This document shows, piece by piece, positions 1-9,004 of a DNA stretch of 49,451 nucleotides. Both the position numbers and the translations under genes were made by a program. The notes below the pieces were generated by a model. The model did not search any database and was not told the origin of the DNA. It saw only the letters and a program-made list of their open reading frames with translations. The DNA is from Thraustochytrium sp. TN22 (Eukaryota; Sar; Bigyra; Thraustochytrida; Thraustochytriidae), in the NCBI GenBank assembly GCA_013306675.1, contig JABLUY010000013.1:1-49451 (forward strand), in the 5' to 3' direction. Position 1 is the stretch's first letter, and each line of letters opens with the position of its first letter.

Positions 1-2
1 GC

Positions 3-503
3 GCCGACATCCTCGCGGCCATGCGCGAGCACCGGGCCGATCGCGAGGTGCAAGCCAACGCATGTGCAGCACTTTGGAACCTCGCCGTCAACGCGCGCAA
101 CAAGGAGATCCTCGGCCAGGAGCTGCGGGCCGGTGTCGATATGCTCGCGGCCATGTGCGAGCACCGCGCCGATCGCGAGGTGCAGGCCCAGGCTATCGGA
201 GCGCTTCAAATCCTCGCCGTCAACGCGCGCAACAAGAAGATCTTCTCTCAGAATCTGAAGGTGGCCGCCAGCATGCGCGCTGTCATATGCATGTTCCCGG
301 CGGATCCCAAGTTGCAGGCTGCTGCGAGCGACGCTTTGCAAGATTTCAGACGCATCACGTGTTTCGGCGAAATTAGTGCTGCCTTTCTTGCGGCCCTGCG
401 CACAGTCCAGCACGATCTCAGGGTGCAGCTGTTCATTTGCATCGGGATCCTAGTCATGCATGCATGGCATTTCCAAGTCTCCTGCGCTCCGGGGCATCTT
501 TGA
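3..503 (+). CDS. Armadillo-like repeat protein, copy A (5' partial)
   Basis: The frame is open from the left edge, so the start lies outside the window. The visible 166 residues hold most of one 44-residue ARM-like unit (core ALWNLAVNARNK), a second diverged unit and a degenerate third. A non-repeat tail follows, ending in a hydrophobic stretch (LFICIGILVMHAWHF) and the terminus CAPGHL. ARM solenoids usually bind proteins; the partner cannot be read here. Tail and terminus match the gene ending at 3695 almost residue for residue, so the two are paralogues from a local duplication. The hydrophobic tail could be a C-terminal membrane anchor, which is inference. Family assignment rests on the repeat core only; HEAT-like is the alternative. 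Confidence 0.75.
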   Translation, partial: ADILAAMREHRADREVQANACAALWNLAVNARNKEILGQELRAGVDMLAAMCEHRADREVQAQAIGALQILAVNARNKKIFSQNLKVAASMRAVICMFPADPKLQAAASDALQDFRRITCFGEISAAFLAALRTVQHDLRVQLFICIGILVMHAWHFQVSCAPGHL

Positions 504-2168
504 AAAACAAGTGTGGGCACAGACAAGGGTGTCATGTCGGAAAGTATTCAGGTTTGGCCCAAGGGGGGGCGTCTCTCTTGTCGTGGACGCCATCGCAACC
601 ACTGACAAGCTCGTCAGAGCTGGCAATGCGCCTTGCACGTGAGGGCCGTTTTGACAGAGCTGCCATTACGGGTTTGGGGCCCCCGTGCGACCCTCGGGCA
701 TCCCTGGCAAACCCTGTGCTATCTGGCGAGCAGCCACTGCGGCTGCCGCCACACGGCGCCGAGCCACCATCACTACCACCCGCAACTTGAGGCTCCACAG
801 GCACGCCGCACGCCGCAATGCCACGGCCACTGGCACTGCCAGTGCGAGAAAGTCAGCGTCCGAGGGACCGAGTCGACGACGGCCCGTCAGCCGGGAGCCC
901 GTGTCAGGCTGCAGTGTACTAGGTTGCGAAGGTCGCGTGGTGGCAGGTTCACAGGCTGCTTGCGGCCTGCCTTCACTGCAGGTCGTACTGATGTGAAGCC
1001 GAAACGTGCGTGGTACTGGCAGGGAACCTGCGCAGCACTAACGTTTTAAAAAGGCAATTTCCTTGTTGCCATGCGTGAGCAGCGATGTGCATTCCAGAGT
1101 ATTTGCGGCCCTTACCGTATTTGCGGTCCTTACCGCATCGCTCAGGAGCGACAGGCTGGTGCTGTTGCTTCAGAAAAAAATTGACAGTGACCACCCATGT
1201 GCAAACCAACGCTTCAGACCCGTTTCGTTCTTTCCAAAGGAGATGGCTTGTGATGAGCAGCGTGGTGATGGTCGCTGCGGTTTTCTATGCTGTTCCACGC
1301 TGACAAGCAACGCTCCCACTCCGGCGACGTTGCTGTCTCCGCCACAGACCCACGGATTTGTTGTGGACGGCGTCGCCGTGCTCGTGCACAAAGCCTGACG
1401 AGCGCAATCCGTGACTCAATACTAGGTCTTCGCCCTAAGCACCATTATAAAAGCTCGGTTGACTGCGCTCGAAAGTTGCCATTGTTGCTGCCACCGTGAC
1501 ACGAGCCGCACTGGATGCAGCGTAATTGTCCCACTCTGTCAGAAGGCCGGGCCCTGCAGACGGCTCATCACATTCTCAATAAGGGTTAGCCTGTCAGTGC
1601 CTGTGGCCTGAGTCTGGCAGCCGCGCGCGTCAAGCGCCCACAGTGCCGCACGCCAGCGCTGCTGCTAAGTTCGCGCTGCCTCGGCGCTACTTGTACATAG
1701 TAGTAGTATCATGAGATGAGTCGCTCAATCATCCGTGACTCAAATCGCCCGTGACTCGGTCTGAGCCGTTCCGAGTCCGAGTCCCGGCCGAGTCAGAGTC
1801 TTTCAGAGGCTCTCAGTCCAAGTATGTGAGTCCAGTCGGTCTTCGCGGCCGGCCTCCAAACTTTGGGCGCGGGCAGTCCATAGTCCTGAGCACCAGGCGG
1901 GAGCAGCGGGCCGGCGTCGACGAGCGAGCCGGAAGGGACGCATTCGCGTGGACAAGCGGCCAAGGCGACAGGATGCACCTCCGCAGCAGTCCGGGTCACG
2001 AGTCAGGCTCTGGACGACTCTCTCGCAACCAATTCAAACCTTCAGTCTGCGCTGGCACGGCAAGTTGCACAGCTTTTGAGGGGCCTGGTCGTCGCATGGA
2101 CTCTCCGCCTTTAAAATTTACACCCTCCTATGTTTCCCGCTTTCCCGCGTGCAAAAAATCAATTCTGA
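504..2168. other. Intergenic region between the two ARM-like genes
   Basis: No convincing gene was found; the open frames are short, overlapping and lack recognisable domains. Bases about 510-900 resemble the flank downstream of the second ARM-like gene (see the duplication entries). TGACTCA-type heptamers occur at 1412-1418 and 1736-1742, with one-mismatch relatives at 1717-1723 and 1752-1758. A stretch near 2110-2165 is AT-richer than its surroundings and could be the promoter of the following gene. Confidence 0.5.
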
Positions 2169-3695
2169 ACCCAAGTGGCCTGGCTGGATGTGCTGGAACA
2201 TTCGAGCCCGACGCCTGGCTGCACGTGCGGTGATGGTGAAGCCCAGCCTCTAGATAGCAGCTGCAAATCTCCGCAAACCAGCAACGTTGTGCGAGCTCGG
2301 AGTCGGCGTTGTCGTCGTCGTTGTAATCCTATTCGGCGGCGGCGGCAGCGGCAGCGGTGGCGGCGGCGGCGGCATATCCTCGGCCAAGAGCTGCAGGCCG
2401 GCGCCGACATTTTCGCGGTCATGCGCGAGCACCAGGCCGATCGTGAGGTGCAGGCCAACGCATGTGGCGCACTTTGGAACCTTGCCGTCTACGCGCGCAA
2501 CAAGAAGATCCTCTGCCAGGAGCTGCAGGTCGGCGCCGACATCCTCGCGGCCATGCACGAGCATTGGGCCGATCGCGAGGTGCAGGCCAACGCATGTGGC
2601 GCACTTTGGAACCTCGCCGTCAACGCGCGCAACAAGAAGATCCTCTGCCAGGAGCTGCAGGCCGGCGCCGACATCCTCGCGGCCATGCGCGAGCACCGGG
2701 CCGATCCGGAGGTGCAGGCCGAGGCATGTGGCGCACTTTGGAACCTCGCCGTCATCGCGCGCAACCAGAAGATCCTCGGCCAGGAGCTGCAGGCCGGCGC
2801 CGACATCCTCGCGGCCATGCGCGAGCACCGGGCCGATCCGGAGGTGCAGGCCGAGGCATGTTCCGCACTTTGGAACCTCGCCGTCAACGCGCGCAACCAG
2901 GAGATCCTCGGCCAGGAGCTGCAGGCCGGCGCCGACATCCTCGCGGCCATGCGCGAGCACCGGGCCGATCGAGAGGTGCAGGCCAAGGCATGTTCCGCAC
3001 TTTGGAACCTCGCCGTCAACGCGCGCAACCAGGAGATCCTCGGCCAGGAGCTGCAGGCCGGCGCCGACATCCTCGCGGCCATGCGCGAGCACCGGGCCGA
3101 TCGAGAGGTGCAGGCCAAGGCATGTTCCGCACTTTGGAACCTCGCCGTCAACGCGCGCAACCAGGAGATCCTCGGCCAGGAGCTGCAGGCCGGCGCCGAC
3201 ATCCTCGCGGCCATGCGCGAGCACCGGGCCGATCGCGAGGTGCAGGCCAAGGCATGTGGCGCACTTTGGAACCTCGCTTTCAACGCGCGCAACAAGGAGA
3301 TCCTCGGCCAGGAGCTGCAGGCCGGCGCCGACATCCTCGCGGCCATGCGCGAGCACCGGGCCGATCGTAAGGTGCAGGATGGGGCATGCGGTGCGTTGGG
3401 GAACCTCGCCATCAACACGCGCAACCAGGAGATCTTCTCCCAGAATCCGCAGATTGTCGCCGACATTCGCGCTGTCATAAGCCGGTTCCCGGCGGATCCC
3501 AAGTTGCAGGCTACTGCGAGCACCGCGTTGCATAACATCAGATGTAACATATTTCTCGGCAAAGTTAATGCTGCCCTTCTTGCGGCTATGCGCACAGTCC
3601 GGCACGATCACATGGTGCAGCTGTTTATTTGCGTCGGGATCCTAGCCATGTATGCATGGCATTTCCAAGAATCCAGCGCTCCCGGGCATCTTTGA
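2169..3695 (+). CDS. Armadillo-like repeat protein, copy B (5' end unresolved)
   Basis: The open frame begins after a stop at 2166-2168. The first in-frame ATG is at 2421, inside the first repeat, giving a minimum product of 424 aa; an upstream exon or a truncated 5' end is equally possible. From about 2380 to 3430 there are eight ARM-like units of exactly 44 codons. Each unit has the core ILGQELQAGADILAAM, then ADREVQA and ALWNLAVNARN. Units 3-7 are almost identical in DNA, which indicates recent tandem expansion or gene conversion. The C-terminus repeats the degenerate unit, hydrophobic segment and APGHL ending of copy A. Before the first unit lie a (GGC)n tract and Arg-rich codons that do not look like protein of this family. 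Probable role: protein-binding solenoid; partner unknown. Confidence 0.7.
   Translation, partial: TQVAWLDVLEHSSPTPGCTCGDGEAQPLDSSCKSPQTSNVVRARSRRCRRRCNPIRRRRQRQRWRRRRHILGQELQAGADIFAVMREHQADREVQANACGALWNLAVYARNKKILCQELQVGADILAAMHEHWADREVQANACGALWNLAVNARNKKILCQELQAGADILAAMREHRADPEVQAEACGALWNLAVIARNQKILGQELQAGADILAAMREHRADPEVQAEACSALWNLAVNARNQEILGQELQAGADILAAMREHRADREVQAKACSALWNLAVNARNQEILGQELQAGADILAAMREHRADREVQAKACSALWNLAVNARNQEILGQELQAGADILAAMREHRADREVQAKACGALWNLAFNARNKEILGQELQAGADILAAMREHRADRKVQDGACGALGNLAINTRNQEIFSQNPQIVADIRAVISRFPADPKLQATASTALHNIRCNIFLGKVNAALLAAMRTVRHDHMVQLFICVGILAMYAWHFQESSAPGHL
2334..2375 (+). repeat. Interrupted GGC trinucleotide tract
   Basis: A run of GGC/AGC/GGT triplets lies immediately before the first ARM-like unit. 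Confidence 0.8.
2380..3435 (+). repeat. Eight tandem 132-bp coding repeats
   Basis: The unit is exactly 132 bp (44 codons). Successive GAGGTG landmarks fall at 2450, 2582 and 2714. Third-codon positions are conserved between the central units, so the similarity exceeds what protein selection alone would keep. Confidence 0.9.
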
Positions 3696-4549
3696 TTAGG
3701 CAATCATGAAGCGCAAGCACAGACAAGAGGAACATGTCGGAGTTTATTCGGAATTTGGGGGATACAGCTCTCTTGTCACGGATGCCTTGCACAGATGGTC
3801 GACGAAACGGAGCTGGGTTGTGCATGTGGGAGTTCCACTAAAAGGGGCAAAGTCGGGTGTGACGAGACCAACTATTGAATCTGCAAGACGCAAGACAGAC
3901 ACTGACATCCGGAGCCTTGACGTCCGCGGATAGCTTTCTCGCTACCCTCGCCATGGGGAGTTGTCAACGCATTGGTAATTCCTGTCAATCCGATGCGCAA
4001 GTCTTGTCACCCGGGCTCGGTAAGTGCGCTCGAGAACCCTCATCTGGAAGCTGCATAGCTGGCAATCCGGCCGCCACCGTGACGCCGTGGCAACTTCTTA
4101 GTTTCAGAGGGCCCATTGGCAAGCCCCCCGAGCAGAAAATGCACCTTGTATAGCTTGCATGTGAGGGCCGTCTTGACAGAGCTGCCATAGTAAATTTGGG
4201 CGTAGGTGCGACCCTTGGCCATTCCTGGGCAAACGGTGCGCCATCCGGCAGCCGCCACCGCGGCTGCCGCCACGCGGCGAACCACTTGAAGGCTCCCCAG
4301 CCGCGGCACGCGCTGCACGCTGGGAAAGTCAGCGTCCGAGTCGACGTTTACGATGTCACAACCACAGCGGCAAAGTGGACAATCTGCGTGACAAGCCATG
4401 GTGAGCGCAACGCGTCGAGTCGCACTGTTACCCAAGTTGAAGAACATGCAAGCCACTGCGAATGAGCTGCTTGGAAAGGTTGGCGCTCGCCCAGCCTCTA
4501 GCTTCACGCGCGTTCCGTGCCTCGTCGTTCTTTGGGAGTTAGGCTATTT
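3696..4549. repeat. 3' flank of ARM copy B, homologous to the flank of copy A
   Basis: No gene is supported. Blocks match the region after copy A in the same order and orientation: GAGGGCCGTCTTGACAGAG near 4161 against GAGGGCCGTTTTGACAGAG near 642, and AAGTCAGCGTCCGAG near 4328 against 850. Copy B has about 350 extra bases between the blocks (roughly 3790-4150). Confidence 0.7.
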
Positions 4550-5392
4550 TCAGGTGTGGATCGAGTAGGCGGCGGAGAGGAAGTCCTCGTACTGAAAGGT
4601 GGCGTTGCCATCGCGCTGGGTGTCCTTCTCCTTAAAGGCCTCGGTAAGCTTGTGGAGCTCGCAAAAGAGCGCGACGAACATGTCAAAGCCGAGGCCGCCG
4701 GCCTTGTCGGTGCCATAGATCTGAAAGAGGCGCTGGAAGAAGGAATCGGAGAAGGCGTAGCCGACCTGGCGGATGGCGCTGGTGAGCTCGCTCCTGCCGA
4801 TGACACCGGAGCGGTCGGTGTCGTGGGAGTCGAAGCACTTGCGCCACTCCTGCACGTAGCCCCAGAGGCCGCGGAACTCGTTGCGGTCGACGTCGCCATC
4901 GCGGCTGGAGTCGTACAGGTTGATGAGCAGGCGGCAGGTCTTGAGGCTAAAGTCCATCTTGCCCTGGCTGAGCCCGAATTGCAGCTCCTCGGCGCTCACG
5001 GAGTTGCTGCCGTCGCGGTCCATGGCCGTGAAGATGAGGTCGGCGTCCGGCGACGCGCCCGAGCGCAGCTTGGCCTCGGCGTCGCGAGACGCCGCGCACT
5101 GCTGGATCACCTGCGACATGGCGGCCATGGGCGCGCCCTGGCCGGGCGGCGGCGGCGGCGGCGGCGGCATGGGCGGCCCGCCGTGCCCGTACTGCGGCGG
5201 CCCGCCGTGGTGGCCGTGCTGCTGCGGCGGCGGCGCGCCCTGCGGCGGTCCGCCCGGCGCCTGGATTTCCAGCTGCATGCCGGCGTACACGTTCGCCGGG
5301 CACGTCACCCGCATGCGCTGCCCGTTCACGCTCACCAGGAACGACTGCCCGGGGCCCACGCCCTGGGGCACCTGCACGCGGTACCGCTGCAT
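4550..5392 (-). CDS. Penta-EF-hand (ALG-2/sorcin-like) calcium-binding protein
   Basis: The 280-aa product starts at the ATG of MQRYRVQVPQG; upstream in-frame codons look like leader. Residues 1-45 form a small conserved-looking module (VPQGVGPGQSF, then VTCPANVYAGMQ). A Gly/Pro/His-rich linker follows to about residue 95. The C-terminal ~170 residues carry successive EF-hand loops: DRDGSNSVSAEE, DSSRDGDVDRNE and DTDRSGVIGRSE, plus two weaker ones (TDKAGGLGF and TQRDGNATF). Five hands in this spacing after a Gly/Pro-rich N-terminus is the penta-EF-hand layout (ALG-2, peflin, sorcin). These proteins sense calcium and dock on membrane-traffic machinery such as ESCRT and COPII. A calpain-like small subunit is an alternative. 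It is divergently placed from the gene at 6505. Confidence 0.85.
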   Translation of the reverse strand: MQRYRVQVPQGVGPGQSFLVSVNGQRMRVTCPANVYAGMQLEIQAPGGPPQGAPPPQQHGHHGGPPQYGHGGPPMPPPPPPPPGQGAPMAAMSQVIQQCAASRDAEAKLRSGASPDADLIFTAMDRDGSNSVSAEELQFGLSQGKMDFSLKTCRLLINLYDSSRDGDVDRNEFRGLWGYVQEWRKCFDSHDTDRSGVIGRSELTSAIRQVGYAFSDSFFQRLFQIYGTDKAGGLGFDMFVALFCELHKLTEAFKEKDTQRDGNATFQYEDFLSAAYSIHT

Positions 5393-6504
5393 CCTGCCGG
5401 CTATAGGCTCGCTGCGGCTCCTCCGTTGTCGCTCTGCTGCTTTCAACGTGCGGCTGGCTGGCTATCTTTTCACTGTCAGTCAGTCAGCAAAGCGAGCAAC
5501 ACGAAGGAGCAAAGACCCCAAAGACCCGTCGGTTCCGGCGTTCCAGGAGCCGGAGAGAGCCTACTACATCGTCAGCGGCCATCTTCTGCCTTGCTGACGG
5601 CTGCTCATCACCTGCTCCGTCTGCGTCGAATAGCCTGGCGAGCGCCTCTGTTACGATGACGAGAGCCCGACACCGATGACCGACCGTCCACCCCTGGCTT
5701 CAAGTGGCTTGGCACTCCTTCCGCGCCCAGCTTTTCCGCGGGACCCGTGCGTGCTCGGAGCGACGCGCGTGCCAGCGCCCCCTCGGCCAGGGCAGGCCCA
5801 GCTCAGCTCCTCCGCGCAGGCCAGGCTGCGCCGGAGCAGCTGCCTCAGCTGCGCACGACCTCTGCAACTTCAAAGGCGGCCGCGGATCTCGCGACGCCGC
5901 GCGCCACGGCGTGCTGAGCTCACCTCGTCGTGACGCGCGGAGGCCGGCTGGCGGGCGAGCGTGGTGGCACCGCTCGCGCCGGCGCCCGCCGTGACGCCGG
6001 GGCAAGCGTGCCGCGCTTGCTTGCTCTGAGCGGAGGAGGCGGAGGAGGCGTCGTTCGTGTGCAGCTCCGTCGAGCGGACCGAGCGGAGCCGCGCCGCCGC
6101 GCCGGCAACCGCGCGCCTGGCCGGCGGGGCCTGACGGCGGCGAGAGCGAGTGGGCGAGCCCGGGCACTGCACGGCCGGCGTGCGGCGCGAGCTGGTCTTG
6201 ATCGCGCGCCGATTCGCGCCCAGCGGCACGGCACGGCGCTGCGCCCGATAATTCGAATTTGAATTCGAGGGCGGGGCGCGCCGCAGACAAATCCTCAACC
6301 CACTCGGTCGACTCCGCGCGCGCCGCGAGCAGACGCCGAGGGCGGCAGGGCGCGGCAGGGCAGCGCGTCGCGGGTTCTCGCGCTCCTCCGCGAGCTTGCT
6401 TCGCTGGCGGCGCCGGGGCGCGTCGCCGTCGCCCCGAATCGTGAAGCAGCTGAAGCTGGCGAGCGCCCGACTTCCCTCCTGCCAGGAGTGCCGTGCACAA
6501 AGAG
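5393..6504. other. Divergent intergenic/promoter region
   Basis: About 1.1 kb separates two divergent genes. It is very GC-rich, with open frames on all strands but none with a recognisable domain. It contains one AT-rich palindrome at 6254-6267. Both 5' UTRs must lie here. Confidence 0.5.
6254..6267. promoter_or_regulatory. AT-rich palindrome CGAATT-TG-AATTCG
   Basis: Perfect 6-bp inverted arms flank a 2-bp centre, embedded in strongly GC-rich DNA about 240 bp upstream of the ATG at 6505. A protein-binding site is possible; function is inference. Confidence 0.3.
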
Positions 6505-6689
6505 ATGGAACCGCCGCAGCCACGCGACGACGTCGAGCACACGCGCGCCGAGCACGGCGTGAGCGGGCGTGTCAGTGAGGCGCCCGCGCAGAAGCCGCAG
6601 ACCGCGAAGTCGCAGCCCCAGCCGGCAACGCAGCAGCAGCAGCAGCAGACCTCGGTCGAGCACGAGCACGAGCACGAGCACGAGCGCCA

Positions 6690-6731
<42 letters not shown>

Positions 6732-7716
6732 GCAGCGGCACGGGCCGGGCATCGGCATCCGAGAAGGCGGTGGTGCCAGTGGGACGAGGACGGCCGGCAC
6801 GACCAGTGGCGTGGCGAGCGGCTTGAGCGTGAAGAGGATGGCCAAGCTCCCGGCGCTCCTGGGCGCGGACGGCCTGCTCAAGGCGGTGGGCGCCAGCAGC
6901 GGCGCGGCTGGCAAGAAGCGCTCCTTCTTTGGCAGCGTGGACGAGGACGAGGAGACGGAGGACGCGCGCTCACAGGCCGAGCTCGGCGAGGGCAAGGAGG
7001 AGACCAACAAGAAGGATGGCGATGGCGATGAAGAGACCACGGACGAGGCGCCGCGCACTGTCCAGGCCAAGCGCTGCAAGACCGCGGCGCTGGCTGAGGA
7101 CGCCTCGCCCAGCGCCGCAGCGGACAGTGCCGACTCTTCAGCAGCCGTGGCGGTGTCCACCAAGACCATTACGCCGTCCAAGCGGCCCCGCGAGACCGCG
7201 TCTGCGGCAGCCCGGTCCACCTCGCCCCTGCCGAGCGCCATGCGCGCCGCCAGCGCCCGCCATGAGCCGCCCCGGCGCGCCATTTTGCCGGCGCTGGGCC
7301 GCGACGCCAAGCTGCGTCGCCGCCAGCTGCACGCCGACGGCGACAGCAACGAAGGTGACATCAGCCACGAGGCCGCTGCTGATGACAAGGAGAACGACGA
7401 CCTGTATCCGCTCGACGCCGAGCCCTGGCACGCGCGCTTCGACGACGTGGACGAGCACGGGCCCCCTGTCATCCGCACCGTCGACGGCGGCATTCTCGAC
7501 CTCCCGGCCGTGGGCGAGCCCGCGTTCACCGCGGACCCGCTCTTCCAGGCTGTGCACGAGCAGCTCGACGAGCTTGTGCACGAGCTCTCGGATCACGCGC
7601 GTTCCTCGGCGCACCTCGTACACAACGCCGCCGAGCTGCGCTCCCGCGCGGAGAACCTCGTGCGCTCCAAGCAAGCTGCTGTCGGCCAGATCAAGGCTCT
7701 CCTTGAGCAGCTCTGA
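6505..7716 (+). CDS. Unrecognised polyQ-containing protein
   Basis: The ATG at 6505 gives 403 aa. The N-terminal third is low complexity: QQQQQQ near residue 45, a His-Glu run and a 14-Gln tract encoded by 6688-6729. The middle is acidic and Lys/Arg-rich, with a possible nuclear localisation motif (KRPRE). The last ~100 residues look folded: LDAEPWHARFDDVDEHGPP is followed by a predicted helical segment rich in Leu and Ala ending IKALLEQL, which could form a coiled coil. No family is recognised. Composition suggests a nuclear scaffold or regulator, but this is inference. Confidence 0.65.
6660..6729 (+). repeat. CACGAG and CAG microsatellites inside a CDS
   Basis: A (GAGCAC)n run encodes His-Glu. 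CAG repeats with one CAA follow directly and encode 14 Gln (6688-6729). Confidence 0.9.
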
Positions 7717-8143
7717 TCTTTTCTTTCTTCCCAGGCCCTGGCTGCTGACAGCGCGCTGGTGAAAAGGGTCGTGGCGCACAACACCAGCACCACGAACTGC
7801 AGCACCAGCACCAATGCGAGCCCTGAGCGAACACCTTGTACCAAAGCCAAGCGGCGCCATGATGAGAAGCGACTCTCGCCACCCACAAAACAATGCATGC
7901 ATGTTGACGATGTCTGTCTGACTGACACCCCTGTCTTGAGTTACTCTTGCTCGTGCTGTTGGTCTTCGGGTTGTTTCTCTTGCTCACGTGGCGAGATTGA
8001 CCGTGGCTCGAACGTTGACGGCCCGTCAGCTCAGGCTCGCCTTGGCAGGCAGGTAGGCAGGCAGGCAGGCAGCTAGGCAGGCAGACCAAAGATCTGGCTG
8101 GAGCGGCGGGCGCGAAGCTCACGCAGGCGAGACAGCAGGCGGG
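7717..8143. other. Intergenic region with GGCA repeat
   Basis: No gene is seen. A (GGCA)n microsatellite occupies about 8044-8083, some 60 bp before the next ATG. Confidence 0.6.
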
Positions 8144-8722
8144 ATGGCGCGCATGGGCGTGGTAGCGGCGGCGCTGGCGGCGCTGGTGCTGAGCTGCGTG
8201 CCGGCAGCGCGCGCGGAGATCTCGGCGTCGCGCAGCATCACGTACATGGGCGGCCTGGACCTCAAGATCGATATCGATGGCTGCAAGTCCACGGACAAGT
8301 ACGGCTGCAAGAGCCTGACGACGGAGTGGGGCAAGAACATCTCCGGCAAGGTCTACGCCAACCTGCACAAGCAGCTCGACGAGGGCTCGCACTTCGTGAC
8401 GAGCGCGCACATCAAGACCGGCCTCTTCCCGCTGCCCTTTAAGCTCTCCTGCAATCTGTGCAACGCCAAGTGCGGCTTCAAGATCCCCGTGCTTGAGAAG
8501 GACGTCGAGATCGAGATGCCACCCTGCCCCATCACGCCGGGCGAGCTCACCAAGAAATTCAATGAGATGATTCCCGGCAACGACCCGGTTCCGCTCAAGC
8601 TTGGCGTTGACGGCATCACCAACGTCTACGCCAGCGACGGCACCGAGATCGCCGCCGTGCACTTCTCCGCGCGCGCTAGCCAGGAGCATGACGCGCCGCG
8701 GGTCCGCCTCCAGCTCGACTAA
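8144..8722 (+). CDS. Secreted ML-domain (NPC2-like) lipid-binding protein
   Basis: The 192-aa product begins with a clear signal peptide (hydrophobic VVAAALAALVLSCVPAARA, cleavage likely after ARA near residue 24). The mature part is about the size of an ML domain. It has six cysteines: two in GCKS contexts, three in CNLCNAKC and one in MPPCPI. The last context plus the preceding alternating beta pattern (FKIPVLEKDVEIEMPPCPI) resembles NPC2/MD-2 proteins, which carry sterols or other lipids in the lysosome, vacuole or outside the cell. A charged C-terminal tail follows. Assignment rests on cysteine pattern and length, so another small secreted beta-sandwich is possible. The next gene is convergent, 282 bp away. 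Confidence 0.6.
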   Translation: MARMGVVAAALAALVLSCVPAARAEISASRSITYMGGLDLKIDIDGCKSTDKYGCKSLTTEWGKNISGKVYANLHKQLDEGSHFVTSAHIKTGLFPLPFKLSCNLCNAKCGFKIPVLEKDVEIEMPPCPITPGELTKKFNEMIPGNDPVPLKLGVDGITNVYASDGTEIAAVHFSARASQEHDAPRVRLQLD

Positions 8723-8807
8723 GACATGATGGCCCGGACCCCAGAGGGCGCGCCCCATGGTCCGCACAAGCCGCTCGTCCGCCTCTAGTGGCGGCACTCT
8801 CCTCTTT

Positions 8808-8828
8808 TTCTTCTTCTTCTTCTTTTCT
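8808..8828 (+). repeat. TTC trinucleotide tract
   Basis: A short pyrimidine microsatellite lies in the shared 3' region of two convergent genes. Confidence 0.7.
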
Positions 8829-9004
8829 ACCCATCCTTCCATACAACTGCAGCTAGCTACGAAGAGTTTCTCCGTTTCTCTCTCATATTTGCCTTGCGCG
8901 ACCTGCGATCCGGTCTCGGCCTCGTGTAGACGACGACACCTCCGAGAAAAGGAAGGAAACCCAAGCGCCGTGCCAGCCGACGGTCTCTTCAATTCCGCTC
9001 GTGC

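Noticed and set aside
2380-3435. Regular 132-bp repeats as a possible CRISPR array or satellite
   Set aside because: There are no unique spacers; the units are coding and encode ARM-like helices.
2250-3611. Long antisense open frame through the ARM-like repeats
   Set aside because: It is periodic because the sense repeats are; its peptide has no repeat logic of its own and the ARM core on the + strand is clear.
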